64,000 nucleotides of DNA from positions 868,001 through 932,000 of the forward strand of contig CP018783.1 of the NCBI GenBank assembly GCA_002025645.1. Reading direction: 5' to 3'. Made by a program: the position numbers and the translations under genes. The first letter of the stretch is position 1, and every line of letters begins with the position of its first letter. The notes beneath the pieces were generated by a model. That model had not been told where the DNA came from, did not search any database, and was given only the letters and a program-made list of their open reading frames with translations. This stretch comes from Curtobacterium pusillum. Its GTDB lineage: Bacteria > Actinomycetota > Actinomycetes > Actinomycetales > Microbacteriaceae. Shown piece by piece: positions 14,471 to 26,661 of the stretch.

Positions 14471-16017
14471 CGCTCCCGCCGCAGACCCGCCGCGAGGCCC
14501 GCGCCGCACGAGAGGCCGCCGACGCGGCCGACGCCGTCGAACCGGTCCCGGCCGACGAGACCGTGGCGCCCGTCGCGCCCGTCCCCGAATCGCTCGACAC
14601 CGGAGCGGTCGCGGTGCGCAAGGGCTCGTCCGTCCTGTTCGGCCGCGGCCTGCTGTACGTCGTCGTCTGGTCGATGCAGCTCGTCGTCTCCTCGCTGATC
14701 TCTCCCGTGCTGGCGCACCTCATGCCGCCGGCCGAGTTCGGCGTGCTCGCATCGGCGATCGCCCTCTACCAGGCACTCGTCGTGCTGGCCGTGGCGGGCA
14801 TCGACCAGGCCGCCGTGCTGCAGCGCGCCGAGGACGGTGACGACCGGCGCGCCCGCGGGCTGCTCGCGGTCGGCATGATCACGGCGAGCATCGTGACGGT
14901 CATCGCGCTGACGACGATCCCCGCGTGGGGTGACGCCGCCGGCTTCGTCGGCTCGCACCCGCTGCTCCTCGTCGCGGTGCTGTGGACCGGCCCGGCCGCG
15001 ATCGTGCAGATCTCCCTCGCGCTGCTCGTCGCGCAGGACCGCATCAAGGTCTTCGCCGTCACGAGCCTGCTGTCGTCCATCGGCGGCTCGATCATCGGCC
15101 TCGGGCTCCTCACGTTCGTGCACGCCGACGCCACCACGTACGCGTGGGGCGGGGTCGTCGCCCAGGGCGTGGCCATGGTGATCGGCATCGCGGCGACGAG
15201 GCCCCGGCTCGCCGGCCTGTTCGACCGCCGGACGAACGCCCGCGCGTTCCGACTCGGCATCCCGATCGCCCTCGGCAACCTGTCCTACTTCGTGCTGAAC
15301 GCCGGCGACCGTGTCGTCGTGCAGCGGCTGCTCGGCCCGGAGGAGGTCGCCCGCTACCAGATCGCGTACGTGGTCGGGTCCGCGGTGATCCTGCTCCTGT
15401 CGTTCACGAACCAGGCGTGGGCACCGCACTTCGCCGCGCTCCGTGACGCGGTCGCCCGTCGGCAGCTGGCGATGCACTCGCGGAACGAGCTGTACCGGAT
15501 GCTCGCTCCCGTGCTGCTCGCCGTCACGCTGGTCTCCCCGGTCGCACTGCCGATCCTCGCGCCCGCGTCCTACCGCGTCCACGAACTCACCATCGTGGTC
15601 TTCATCGTCGCCGTCACGGCGTTCCCCGTCGTGGCCAGCGGTGCGACCGGTCGCCTGCTGCTCATCGAACGCCGAGGGGTCGCCGTCGGCGTGATCGCCG
15701 CGATCGCCGGCGTCGTGAACATCGGCGCGAACCTGCTGCTCGTACCGGTGTTCGGCATCGCCGGCGCCGCGATCTCCACCGTGGTCGCGTACGTCGGGCT
15801 CGCCGCCATGCAGCTGTTCGCGTTGTCCGACCGCCGCGAGTGGCGTGGGCCGGGCCTGCGGATCGTGCTGCCGATCGTGGCCGCGCTCGTCGTCGCCGCG
15901 GTGTCGACGGCCGTGCCGCAGGACACCCTCTGGAACTGGATCCGTGTCGCTGGGGTGCTTGCCTGTCTCCCCTGGTTCATCCGACGACTCAGGGCCGCAC
16001 GAGGAGGTGCGTCGTGA
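14467..16017 (+). CDS. Wzx-type oligosaccharide flippase
   Basis: The 516-residue protein has a cytoplasmic N-terminal tail of about 55 residues, then 12-14 hydrophobic segments. It is typical of the polysaccharide transporter (PST/MOP) superfamily that flips lipid-linked sugar units across the membrane. FGRGLLYVVVWSMQLVVSSL starts the first span, and RNELYRMLAPVLLAVTLVSP marks the middle cytoplasmic loop. It starts with GTG overlapping the GT14 stop and overlaps the next gene's start by 4 bp, so three genes (13523-17261) form one translationally coupled unit. Confidence 0.9.
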   Translation: MTLPPQTRREARAAREAADAADAVEPVPADETVAPVAPVPESLDTGAVAVRKGSSVLFGRGLLYVVVWSMQLVVSSLISPVLAHLMPPAEFGVLASAIALYQALVVLAVAGIDQAAVLQRAEDGDDRRARGLLAVGMITASIVTVIALTTIPAWGDAAGFVGSHPLLLVAVLWTGPAAIVQISLALLVAQDRIKVFAVTSLLSSIGGSIIGLGLLTFVHADATTYAWGGVVAQGVAMVIGIAATRPRLAGLFDRRTNARAFRLGIPIALGNLSYFVLNAGDRVVVQRLLGPEEVARYQIAYVVGSAVILLLSFTNQAWAPHFAALRDAVARRQLAMHSRNELYRMLAPVLLAVTLVSPVALPILAPASYRVHELTIVVFIVAVTAFPVVASGATGRLLLIERRGVAVGVIAAIAGVVNIGANLLLVPVFGIAGAAISTVVAYVGLAAMQLFALSDRREWRGPGLRIVLPIVAALVVAAVSTAVPQDTLWNWIRVAGVLACLPWFIRRLRAARGGAS

Positions 16018-17261
16018 CCGACCGCAAGCGAACGACCGACCGCAGGCGAACGACCGACCGCAAGCGAACGTCCGAACCAGGCCGACCGCTCCGGATCGGC
16101 GCCGTGGTCACCGGACTCGCCCTGATCGGCGGGCTGGAACGCTGCGTGCTCGAGGACACCGCCGACCTCGTCGCAGCGGGCCACGAGGTCGAGGTCTGGC
16201 ACCGTGATGCCCACGCACCCCGCCGCGGCGAGGGGCGCGCGCCGTACGAGCGGCTCGGCGTCCCCCTGGTCGACGCGACCGACTACCGCTTCGGCGTCCG
16301 GACCGCGCTCCGCGACGCCTGGCGCTTCGCCCGCGAGGGCCTCCGCATCCGCCGATCACGCCTCGACGTCCTCTGGCTGAACCGCCCGGAGTACCTGCCG
16401 TTCGGGCGCATCGCCTCGATGATCGCGGGGGTCCCGCTGGCCGTGCACCTGCACCACGCCCCGAACTACCGCCGCGTCCGGGCGTTCTCCGGCGGCCGGA
16501 CACGGTTCTTCGCCGTCTCGAACGCGATGGCTGCGGCATGGCAGGAGGCCGGCGCTCCCCCGGACAAGATCACCATCGTGCCGAACGGCGTCGACACGGA
16601 CGCGTTCCGCGCAGCGACCCCCGACGAGGTCCGCCGTGCCCGCGCGACGCTCGGCATCGACGGCGACACCCCCACGGTGCTCTACTACGGTCGGCTCGCC
16701 CGGTCGAAGGGCGTCCTCGCGCTGCTCGCCGCGTGGAGTCAGGTGCTCGCCACTGCGGACGCCCGGAGCCTGCAGACCGTCCCCGCCTCCCCCGGGACAC
16801 CGCGCCGCGCGCCGCTGCTCGTCCTCGCGGGTGCGCTCTACCCGAGCGAGGCCGACGCCGTGAACCGTGCGATCGCCGAGCTCCCCGAGGGCTCGGTCCT
16901 CGTCCTGCCCGAGCGGGACGACGTCGTCCCGCTCCTGCACGCCGCCGACCTCGTCGTGGCCCCCTCGATCGAACCGGAGGGCTTCGGCCGCGTGGTCGTC
17001 GAGGCGATGTCGACCGGACGCCCCGTGGTGGCCGCAGCCTCGGGCGGCACCGGGGAGATCCTGTCCGGCGAGTGGGCGCGCTTCACCGTCGACCCCGCGG
17101 ACACGCGGGCGCTGGCGCGGAAGCTGTCGGACGTCCTCGACGAGGCCGTCCACGATCCGTCCCTCGGAGCCCGGGGCCGGGAGTTCGTCCGTGCGCACCA
17201 CGGACGAGAGCCACACGTCGCCGCGCTGCTCGGCGCGCTGCAGGAGCACGCCGGGCGCTGA
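16014..17261 (+). CDS. GT4-type (GT-B) glycosyltransferase
   Basis: The 415-residue protein has the GT-B fold of the GT1/GT4 group. GGLERCVLEDTADLVAAGH binds acceptor-side elements, VPNGVDTDAF leads into the C-terminal domain, YYGRLARSKGVLALL begins that domain, and EPEGFGRVVVEAMSTGRP is the EX7E nucleotide-sugar site. It transfers a sugar in the cytoplasm to a lipid-linked or growing glycan. Its GTG start overlaps the flippase stop and has a GAGGAGG ribosome site. The first 20 residues contain a basic TDRKRT hexapeptide three times, encoded by an 18-bp direct repeat. Confidence 0.9.
   Translation: MTDRKRTTDRRRTTDRKRTSEPGRPLRIGAVVTGLALIGGLERCVLEDTADLVAAGHEVEVWHRDAHAPRRGEGRAPYERLGVPLVDATDYRFGVRTALRDAWRFAREGLRIRRSRLDVLWLNRPEYLPFGRIASMIAGVPLAVHLHHAPNYRRVRAFSGGRTRFFAVSNAMAAAWQEAGAPPDKITIVPNGVDTDAFRAATPDEVRRARATLGIDGDTPTVLYYGRLARSKGVLALLAAWSQVLATADARSLQTVPASPGTPRRAPLLVLAGALYPSEADAVNRAIAELPEGSVLVLPERDDVVPLLHAADLVVAPSIEPEGFGRVVVEAMSTGRPVVAAASGGTGEILSGEWARFTVDPADTRALARKLSDVLDEAVHDPSLGARGREFVRAHHGREPHVAALLGALQEHAGR
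16016..16069 (+). repeat. 18-bp direct repeat coding TDRKRT
   Basis: Three near-identical 18-bp units based on GACCGACCGCAAGCGAAC lie in frame at the start of the glycosyltransferase gene. A gain or loss of units would change the protein's tail by six residues without a frameshift. Confidence 0.8.
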
Positions 17262-17290
17262 GCGCGGCCGCGGCCGCGGTGGGGTCGCTG

Positions 17291-17510
17291 TCGCGAAAGC
17301 GACAGGAGTGCGCCGACGTTCCGCAGCAGTCCGTCGCTTTCGCGATGGGGCGGGGCAGGCATCGGACGGGAGGCACGGTGCGGCCTGGACCCGCGCCTCC
17401 AGGCCGACAGGGCGTCGCGAACGCGACAGACCTGTGCGAGCGTCAGCAGACCCCGCCGCGAAGGCGACAAGAGTGCGCGCGAGGTCCGCAGCAGACCGTC
17501 GCTTTCGCGG
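17291..17510. repeat. Two 55-bp elements with 12-bp terminal inverted repeats
   Basis: Copies at 17291-17345 and 17456-17510 each run from CGCGAAAGCGAC (or CGCGAAGGCGAC) to GTCGCTTTCGCG. The interiors are similar and share GAGTGCGC and CCGCAGCAG. A partial third copy lies at about 17413-17452. The island lies between a plus-strand glycosyltransferase and the minus-strand GH16 gene. Confidence 0.85.
17369..17406. repeat. Degenerate copy of the conserved palindrome
   Basis: GGAGGCACGGTGCGGCCTGG and CCCGCGCCTCCAGGCCG form an imperfect version of the family palindrome. It lies between the two 55-bp elements, 3' to two convergent genes. Confidence 0.55.
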
Positions 17511-17522
17511 AGGCGCGCGGGC

Positions 17523-18517
17523 TCAGCCCGCCTCGGGACCCTCGTCGCCCGGCGGGGTGTCCGCCGTCCAGCTGCCCTGCTCCGGCGGCGTGGCGCCGCC
17601 GGACGGCAGGCTCGCCTGCGGCTCCGCGCCGCCAGCGGGCACGTCGATGGTCATCCAGTCGATCAGGAGCGAGCCGGCGGCATCCCGCGGCGGGAGCCCC
17701 TCGTTGGAGCCCGCCTGGACGACGAGGTGCATGCGGGAGGTGGGGATGCTCTCGGTCGTGGTCCCCACGACCTCGCCGTCGACGAGGAACGACATCCGGG
17801 ACGGCGTCCACTCGATCGTGTAGGTGTGCCAGTCGGCGAGCGAGGCGCTGGTCTCGTAGTGCACGCACTTCTCGGCCGGGTCCTCGAGGCAGTGCACGTT
17901 CAGGTACGCCGGAGCACCGAGGGCACCCTCGGGGAAGTCGACCTCGCCGTGCTCCCAGACGTTCTCGTCGCTCCAGAGCAGCATCGCGACCCCGTAGCCG
18001 TCGACCTCGTCGCTCTTCATCCGGACGGAGTACCGGCCGGACGTCTGCCCGCCCCACTGGCCGTCGACGAGGGGCACGATCCCCCCGGCGAGCGGTGTCC
18101 CGCCCTTCGTGGTGCGCAACCGCATGTCGAGGAGACCGTCGTGCGCGCTGAGCACCGAGGCCTGGTAGCGGCCCGTGCCGGCGGTGTCCGCGAAGCCGTG
18201 GTACACCGAGAACCGGTCGGCGTAGGCCGCCTCGAAGCCGCCCCTCGACGTGCCGTCGGCGAAGTCCTCGGAGAACACCCGGTCCCACCCGCTGCCGTCG
18301 CTCGTCGGCATGGACACTCCGCTCGGATCCGTGGGGTCGACCACCGGCGGCGTCGCGGTCGTCGCGGCGATCGCTCCTGCTGCGATCACCAGGGCACCCG
18401 CGGCGACGGCGATGCGCCGACCCGCGCGCCGGACCGGGCCGCGGTGCCGCGGGAGGCCGACACCGTGCGCGGGCGGGGCACCGTGGTCGACGGCTGCGTC
18501 GCCGTCGAGCGACGGTG

Positions 18518-18533
<16 letters not shown>
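17523..18533 (-). CDS. Membrane-anchored GH16 family glycoside hydrolase
   Basis: The 336-residue protein has a cytoplasmic N-terminus of about 39 residues and one membrane segment (RIAVAAGALVIAAGAIAA). A family 16 beta-jelly-roll domain of about 240 residues follows on the outside. HGEVDFPEG holds the catalytic ExDxxE signature (nucleophile and acid/base Glu). GH16 enzymes cleave or transglycosylate beta-1,3/1,4-glucans and galactans. Here it may trim or remodel the polymer made by the neighbouring genes. The start lies 16 bp inside the end of the PIG-L gene, showing coupling. Confidence 0.9.
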
Positions 18534-20834
<2,301 letters not shown>

Positions 20835-20848
<14 letters not shown>

Positions 20849-23800
20849 GGCGCAACCCTTCCTGGGTGAGCTCGTACATCGCCGTCGTGCCGGACGACCA
20901 GATGCGGTGCCAGTACGGGGACGAGGCCATGGCGGCCGCGAGCTGCTGGTAGTCGGCGTCGCTCTGGTACCCGTACCGCTCGTCGTACGCACCGAACGGT
21001 TCGGCGACGAGGGCGTAGTACTTCGTCGCCGTCCAGTTCTCGACCAGCTCGCGGGTGAGGTCGGACACGTCGGACTGCGCGTCGTAGGTGCCGGTGGGGT
21101 CCGGGTAGGGGCCGAGGGCCTCGCGGGAGAGGTACCCGACGTCGAAGTACCGCGCACCCGTGTTGCTCGGCACGGCGTTCGCCGAACCGGTGAGCAGCAT
21201 GACGGAGCCCTTCGGCGCGGTGCGGTCGTACAGCTGCGTCGCCTCGGACTGGCTGCGGGTCACGACGCGGTTCCAGTCGAGCGCGGTCTGTCCGAACGCG
21301 CCGACCGCGACGAGCGCTGCGACGCCGAACCCGGCCACCGCGAACCGCACGGCGGTCGGCCGTGTCACCCGTCGGACGAACGCACCGACGGGGGCGAGCC
21401 TGCCTGATGGCATCGGGAGCGCCGCGGCGAGGATCGCGATCCACGGGGTCGCGAACAGCACCACGCGGAAGATGCCCTCCTGTCCGTAGTTCGTGGCGAC
21501 GAGCAGCGAGATCGGGCTGGCCGCGGCGGCCAGGAGTGCCCAGTGCACCCGGTCGCGTCGGACGAGCACCGTGACGAGTGCAGCGAGGCCGAGGACGACG
21601 AGCGCCGCGGCCGGGATGTCGAACGCCAGGCGGGTGACGAGCGGCTTCGGCAGGACGGTCATGTCGTGCGACGGGGGCTGGACGTTGTCGAGGACACGTC
21701 CGACCGCTGCCAGCGACAGGAACTTGCCGAGGATGTCGCCGTTCAGGGCGGCGAACACGACCGCCGGGACGAGCACGACGACCGGCAGCCACCAGGGGCG
21801 GAGCATCCGGAAGACGACGAGCGCGACGAGTGCCGCGACGGTCAGGTACGGCGAGATCTGGTGCGTCACGGCGAGGACGACGCCGATGACCGTGATCGCG
21901 ATGATGCGGGAGAGCCCGACCCGTCGGGCACGCGGCTTCGCCGGGACCGTCGCGTCCGCCGGCCCGGTGGTCACGTCGCGGAGCGGCCCGGTCGCGAGCA
22001 CGAGGATCACGATCGACAGCAGGATGCCGGTCGACTGCGGCGAGAAGTAGGTGGTGTTGAGCGACCCGGTCATCGCGGTGAGGAACGCGGCGATCCACGG
22101 GCGACGGGCACCGGGCAGCCAGTGCGCGGCGAGCACGCCGACGGCGATCGTGGTGCTGAAGGCCAGCAGGACGGGGACCCACGCGGCGATGAGCATCGCG
22201 TTGGCGATCCCACCGATGTCCGCGACCCACGCGCCGGCGGCGAACAGCCCGGACCACGTCTGGAAGATGTCGGCCGCGGGGTTCGTCCCGCCGAACTGCC
22301 GGATGTACTCGAGGACGCCGATGTGCCGGGCGGCGGCGGCGACCGTGGGCACGCCGTAGGTGATCGCCTGCGCGAGCTGCACGACGCCACCGAGGACGAC
22401 GACGGGCACCGCGAGACCGCGACCCCGCACGAGCGCGACGACGGCCGCGGCGACGATGATCGCGAGCCCGATGACCAGGCCCGGCCCGAGCGAGCCGAAG
22501 AGCCCCGCGGGCACCGGGTCGCCGATGTGCGTGAGGGCGGCGACGACCACGACGACCAGCCCCACGAGCGAGGCCACCGTGACGGTGGCCGTCGTGTCCC
22601 AGGCACGGACGGCCCGGCCGCTGGCGCCGCTCGACGGCCCACCCGCAGCAGCCCGCGCGAGGCGGTCCAACCGCAGCTCGGCGAGGTCTCGGGGCACCGC
22701 GATCGCGATGGCGACGGCGGTGAGCACGACGACCGCGACGAACGGGACGACGGGCGCCCAGACGTGGAACGTCGCCATCGTGTACCCGATGCCGATCGTG
22801 CCGACGAACGAGCCCGTGACGGCGAAGACCGTGAACCGCGCGAGCGGCATCGGGCGGACGAGGAGCAGTGGCGCGACGCCGAGCAGCGCGAAGAGGAAGA
22901 CCCCGATCGCACTGCCCCGGAGGACGGGCAGCCCGGACACGGTGCCGACGGCCGCGACCACGAGGGCGACCACCGGCAGCGCTGCGGCAGTGAGTCGTGC
23001 CGCGGGGCTCATCGCACCGTGCACACCGGGTCGGGCGGGGCCGGCGGTGCCGAGACCGCGCTGGAGCTCGTGGCGCCCACGGGCGGTCCGGTCGATCGTC
23101 CCGGCGCCGCCGAGTCGTTCCCGGAGCGCGAGGAACGGCGCCGTGGCCACGGAGCGTCGCTCGACACCGCGCAGCTTCCGCGCGGTCGCGGCGAACTCGG
23201 CGTCGACGGCGTCGACCGCCGACGGGCCGCTGGCAGCAGGCCCACCCGCGGGGGTCCCACCCGCGGCCCCGGCACCAGCGTCCGACACGTCGGCGGCGCG
23301 GTCGCCCTGCTCGAGTCCGAGGCGTGCGAACGCGCTGAGGGCGTCCGGGAGGGCGTCGACGGAGGCGCTCAGCGTCTCGTGGTCGAGGGCGTTCTTGGTC
23401 ATCCAGGCTCCGAGTCCGTGGCCGTGCGCTGCGGCAGCGCTGCGGAGCGACGCGACGTCGTCCGCCGTCCGCTGCCACGCGATCGCGGCCGGTTCGACGG
23501 CGATCGCGGATCCGGCGACGAGCAGGCGTGTGAAGAGGTCGAGGTCGTCCCCGCCGCCGACCCGTGTCCCGGGTCCGAAGGCGGTGTCGAAGCCGCCGAT
23601 GCGCAGGGCGGTGGCCCGGTGCACAGCGAGGTTCGCGCCGGTGCCGTACTCGGCGGCGGCGAACGGGTGCGGCGGAGTGCCCGCTGCGGCGTGCTCGGTG
23701 TCGTCGAGGCGGTGGACCCGGCGTCGGACGGTCCGCGCGGCGGCGGTGCGGTCGTCACGCCAGCGCTGGGCGGGCGTGCGCAGCTCGGCGGTCGGCACCA

Positions 23801-24458
23801 GGCCCGTGACGCAGGCGATGTCGGGTGCCGTCGCGAACGCGGATGCGAGGGCGTCGAGCCAGTCGGCGTCGACGACCGCGCCCTCGTCGACGAACGCGAC
23901 GAAGTCACCCGTGGCGGCGAGGAGTCCGGCGTTGCGTGCGGCTGCGAGCCCGCCGGCCGGGGCCGCGATCGTGGTGATGCGACGTCCGCCGATCTCGATC
24001 GTGGTGGGGTCGTCGCCGTCCGCGCCGCGGGAGACCACGACGACGTCGAACCGCGGGTAGCCGTTCGCGAGGACGGACCGCATGGTGTCCCCCGCTGCGC
24101 CGTCCGTGCAGAGCACCACGGAGACGGACGGCAGGTCCTGACCTGCTGCCGGCCGCCGTTCGGGTGCCGGCATCGGCCGGATCGCACGCTGGAGGGCACG
24201 GACGTCGATGGTCGGTCCGATCCGGCGCCGATCGGTGATGTCGGCCTCGACGAAGCCGAGCGGCTCGCCGTGGTCGCGCACCAGGAGACGGGCTCGCCGG
24301 TACCCCTCGGCCCCGGCGAGCGCGATCACGTCCCGGTGGCTCGACGCGTGCACGTCGGCCCGGTCGACCTCGGCGACCCACAGGGCGCCGTCCCACGTGG
24401 GGACGAGCGGCCCCGTGACGATCGGCGAGACGACCATCGCGAGTGTCGCGCGGGTCAC
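20835..24458 (-). CDS. Fusion of GT2 glycosyltransferase and large multi-span membrane domain
   Basis: This 1207-residue protein has three parts. Residues 1-110 carry the module AGAEGYRRARLLVRDHGEPL, shared with the GT2 protein at 11787. Residues about 110-370 are a GT2 domain with VSVVLCTDGAAGDTM, FVDEGAVVDADW and GTGANLAVHRATALRIGGFD; the usual DXD appears as DEG. After an Ala/Gly-rich linker, about 725 residues from position 483 form some 15 membrane spans and a C-terminal extracellular part, like GT-C or polymer membrane proteins. It may both synthesise and move a glycan. GTG at 24458 overlaps the previous stop (GTGA); an internal ATG at 24437 is the alternative. Confidence 0.85.
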
Positions 24459-25417
24459 CGTGTCACCGCCGGTGCGCGTGCGGCGCGGGCCGCGGGGGCG
24501 GTGACGACGACGCTGCCGAGCAGGCGTCCGACGGCGTACCCGGTGACGGTCGACACGACCGACACGACGATCGCGGCGGCACGGGGTGCACCACCGCGGC
24601 CGACGGCGCGCAGTTCGCGGAGGAGCGCGCCTGGGAGGACCTTCGTGAGGTACGTCTGTTCGCTCGACAGCGAGTCGCCGGTGCCGACGCGGCGGCTCAG
24701 CACGGCCTTCGAGATGCCCTCGTAGTAGCTGCGACGGCGGAGGTAGCGCATCGTGACGCGGTCCGGGGAGACTCGGTGCGACACGTTCGACCGCGGTTCG
24801 TGCCGGATCCGGGCACCCGGACGCGCCTGGGCGATCCGGATGCACATCTCGGTCTCCTCGCAACCGAGCGGCTGGTTGCCGACCCGGCCGATGCCGGACC
24901 GGAAGCCGCCCGCGAGCAGGATCGCCTCACGGCGGAACGCCATGCTCGAGCCGATGACGTTGCGGACGTCGCCCGCGGTCTCGGGCAGTCCGCGGTAGCT
25001 GCAGCCGACGATCCAGAGGAGCTCGTCGGTGTACGGGCCGGCCCCGGTGGCGTCGGGCCACGACGGGGTCGCACGGCCGCCGACGCCGACGACCTCAGGG
25101 TCGTCGAGCGCCGCGAGCATGTGTCCGAGCCAGTCCTCGTCCGCGGTGGCGTCGTCGTCGAGGAACGCGACGACGTCGGCCTCGGTGAGTGCGACGCCGG
25201 TGTTCCGGGCGCCGGACAGGCCGCGGTCCTCGGAGTTCTCGACGACGCGCAGTTCCGGCCAGCGGGCCACCGCGCGGGCGAAGAGCTCGGGTTCGTGGTC
25301 GATCACGACGACGACCTCGGGGGCCTCGGGCTGGCGCTTGGCCGACTCGACGCTGTCCTGCAGGTCACCCCATCGCTGCTGCGTGTACGCGCAGATGACG
25401 ACCGCGACGGTCGTCAC
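24455..25417 (-). CDS. Family 2 glycosyltransferase
   Basis: This 320-residue GT2 protein begins VAVVICAYTQQRWGDLQDSV. It has LSGARNTGVALT (donor loop), FLDDDATADEDW (metal site) and GCEETEMCIRIAQ (acceptor-side Glu/Asp). The C-terminus has a membrane-associated segment (AAAIVVSVVSTVTGYAVGRL). Members of this type often add rhamnose or similar sugars, but the donor cannot be read here. Its GTG start overlaps the stop of the DPM1-like gene by 4 bp, so it is translated with it in a four- or five-gene run extending to the GH16 gene. Confidence 0.9.
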   Translation of the reverse strand: MTTVAVVICAYTQQRWGDLQDSVESAKRQPEAPEVVVVIDHEPELFARAVARWPELRVVENSEDRGLSGARNTGVALTEADVVAFLDDDATADEDWLGHMLAALDDPEVVGVGGRATPSWPDATGAGPYTDELLWIVGCSYRGLPETAGDVRNVIGSSMAFRREAILLAGGFRSGIGRVGNQPLGCEETEMCIRIAQARPGARIRHEPRSNVSHRVSPDRVTMRYLRRRSYYEGISKAVLSRRVGTGDSLSSEQTYLTKVLPGALLRELRAVGRGGAPRAAAIVVSVVSTVTGYAVGRLLGSVVVTAPAARAARAPAVTR

Positions 25418-26289
25418 GCGGCGTCCCCCTCGAGTGCGGACACGGTGGCGGGCACGACGGGCGTGACGTCGGGCGAGGTGGGCACCGCAGCAACGGAACC
25501 GAGCGCAGCACCGCCGGACAGCGTGGCGACCCGGGCGCGTGCGCGACCCTCGGCGGCGCGGCGACGCTCGTGCATGATCGACTTCAGGACGCGGATGCCA
25601 TCAGTGACCGCGTTGAGGTTGCTCGTCCCGTGCACCCGCAGCTTCTCGTGGCTGCCGACCTCGGTGATCGCGAGCTCGGCGGCGGACCACCGGCACGTCA
25701 GCACCGTCTCGATCTCGAACCCGTCGCCCCACAGCATCGAGCCGTCGGCGGGCCGCGGCAGCGTCGAGGAGAGCAGCCCGATCTTCGGCAGGACGTCGGC
25801 CCAGAAGGCGTTGTACCCGTAGCAGAGGTCGCTGTAGCGGGTGCCGAGGATGACGTTGCAGAGCACGTTCAGCCCGCGGTTCCCGAGGTTGCGGAGCAGC
25901 GTGATGTCGTCGCTCCCACCGCCGTGCGAGTACCGGGTGCCCTTCGCGACGTCGGCGCCCTCCACGAGCGCCTGGACGAAGCGCGGGATCTCGTCCGGGT
26001 CGGCAGAGCAGTCGGCGTCGAACATGACGACGACGTCGCCGGTCACGGCCTCGAACCCGCAGGCGAGTGCGTTGCCCTTGCCCTTGCGGGTCTGGTGCAC
26101 GACGCGGACGTCGGGCATCAGTCGCTGCGCCGTCGCGATCGTGTCGTCGACCGAGTTGCCGTCGACCAGGATCACCTCGTGCACGGGCGGGAGCTTCGGC
26201 AGGATGATCTCGAGGTTGCGGGCCTCGTTGCGGGCCGGGATGACGACGGAGACCCTCGGGTCCCTCGGACGTGCGGTGGTGGCGGACAT
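25414..26289 (-). CDS. Polyprenyl-phosphate glycosyltransferase-like GT2 protein (DPM1 type)
   Basis: The 291-residue protein resembles dolichyl/polyprenyl-phosphate sugar synthases. It has RVSVVIPARNEARNLEIIL, VDGNSVDDTIATA, KGKGNALACGFEAVTGD and the catalytic VMFDADCSADPDE (about residues 93-105). It would charge a lipid carrier from a nucleotide sugar, making a donor for the membrane-domain protein at 20835. AGGAGCAC before the ATG is the ribosome site. It is the first gene of the minus-strand unit 26289-17523 and lies after a 292-bp gap from the palindrome 3' of the NRPS-like gene. Confidence 0.88.
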   Translation of the reverse strand: MSATTARPRDPRVSVVIPARNEARNLEIILPKLPPVHEVILVDGNSVDDTIATAQRLMPDVRVVHQTRKGKGNALACGFEAVTGDVVVMFDADCSADPDEIPRFVQALVEGADVAKGTRYSHGGGSDDITLLRNLGNRGLNVLCNVILGTRYSDLCYGYNAFWADVLPKIGLLSSTLPRPADGSMLWGDGFEIETVLTCRWSAAELAITEVGSHEKLRVHGTSNLNAVTDGIRVLKSIMHERRRAAEGRARARVATLSGGAALGSVAAVPTSPDVTPVVPATVSALEGDAA

Positions 26290-26580
26290 GGTGCTCCTGT
26301 CGGGTTCAGGGTGCATTCGGGTCGCTCGGAGGTCCGGCGAGGCCGCGGTGCGGGCTGCGACGACGCGGGTACGAGCGTCACGGGTGCCGGCGGGGCGCGG
26401 GTACGACGCCACCGGGTGCGGGTTGAGTGGGTACGTCTCACCCCGCGGTCCAACCCTCGCCGCGGGCGGGGTGGTGGTCAATGCGGTGTGCGGTCCCTTG
26501 CGGCCCCCCGAGTGCGGATACGGAAAGCCGCAACGCGAGTGGGAGTCGGCCCCTGGACTGCGGGTTCCGGACCGCGGCAG
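26290..26580. other. Gene-free stretch upstream of the glycan unit
   Basis: This GC-rich gap contains no convincing gene. GGGTACG occurs three times at loose spacing (about 26367, 26399 and 26430). TTGACC on the minus strand (26476-26481) could be a -35 for the DPM1-like unit, but no good -10 is seen. Confidence 0.4.
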
Positions 26581-26634
26581 CAGGACGGCCTGGAGGCACG
26601 GTGCGGGCCCGCACCGTGCCTCCAGGCCGTCCTG
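26581..26634 (-). repeat. Perfect 54-bp palindrome of the conserved family
   Basis: The two 27-base arms (26581-26607, 26608-26634) are exact reverse complements, starting CAGGACGGCCTGGAGGCACG. It is the longest member of the family and lies 28 bp past the stop of the NRPS-like gene, as a terminator would. Confidence 0.9.
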
Positions 26635-26661
26635 TGGTCGCGTTGCGCGACCCGCCCTGGG

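Noticed and set aside
26367..26436. GGGTACG motif repeated three times upstream of the DPM1-like gene
   Set aside because: The spacing is irregular and the flanks differ. In such GC-rich DNA this can occur by chance, so I do not call it an operator.
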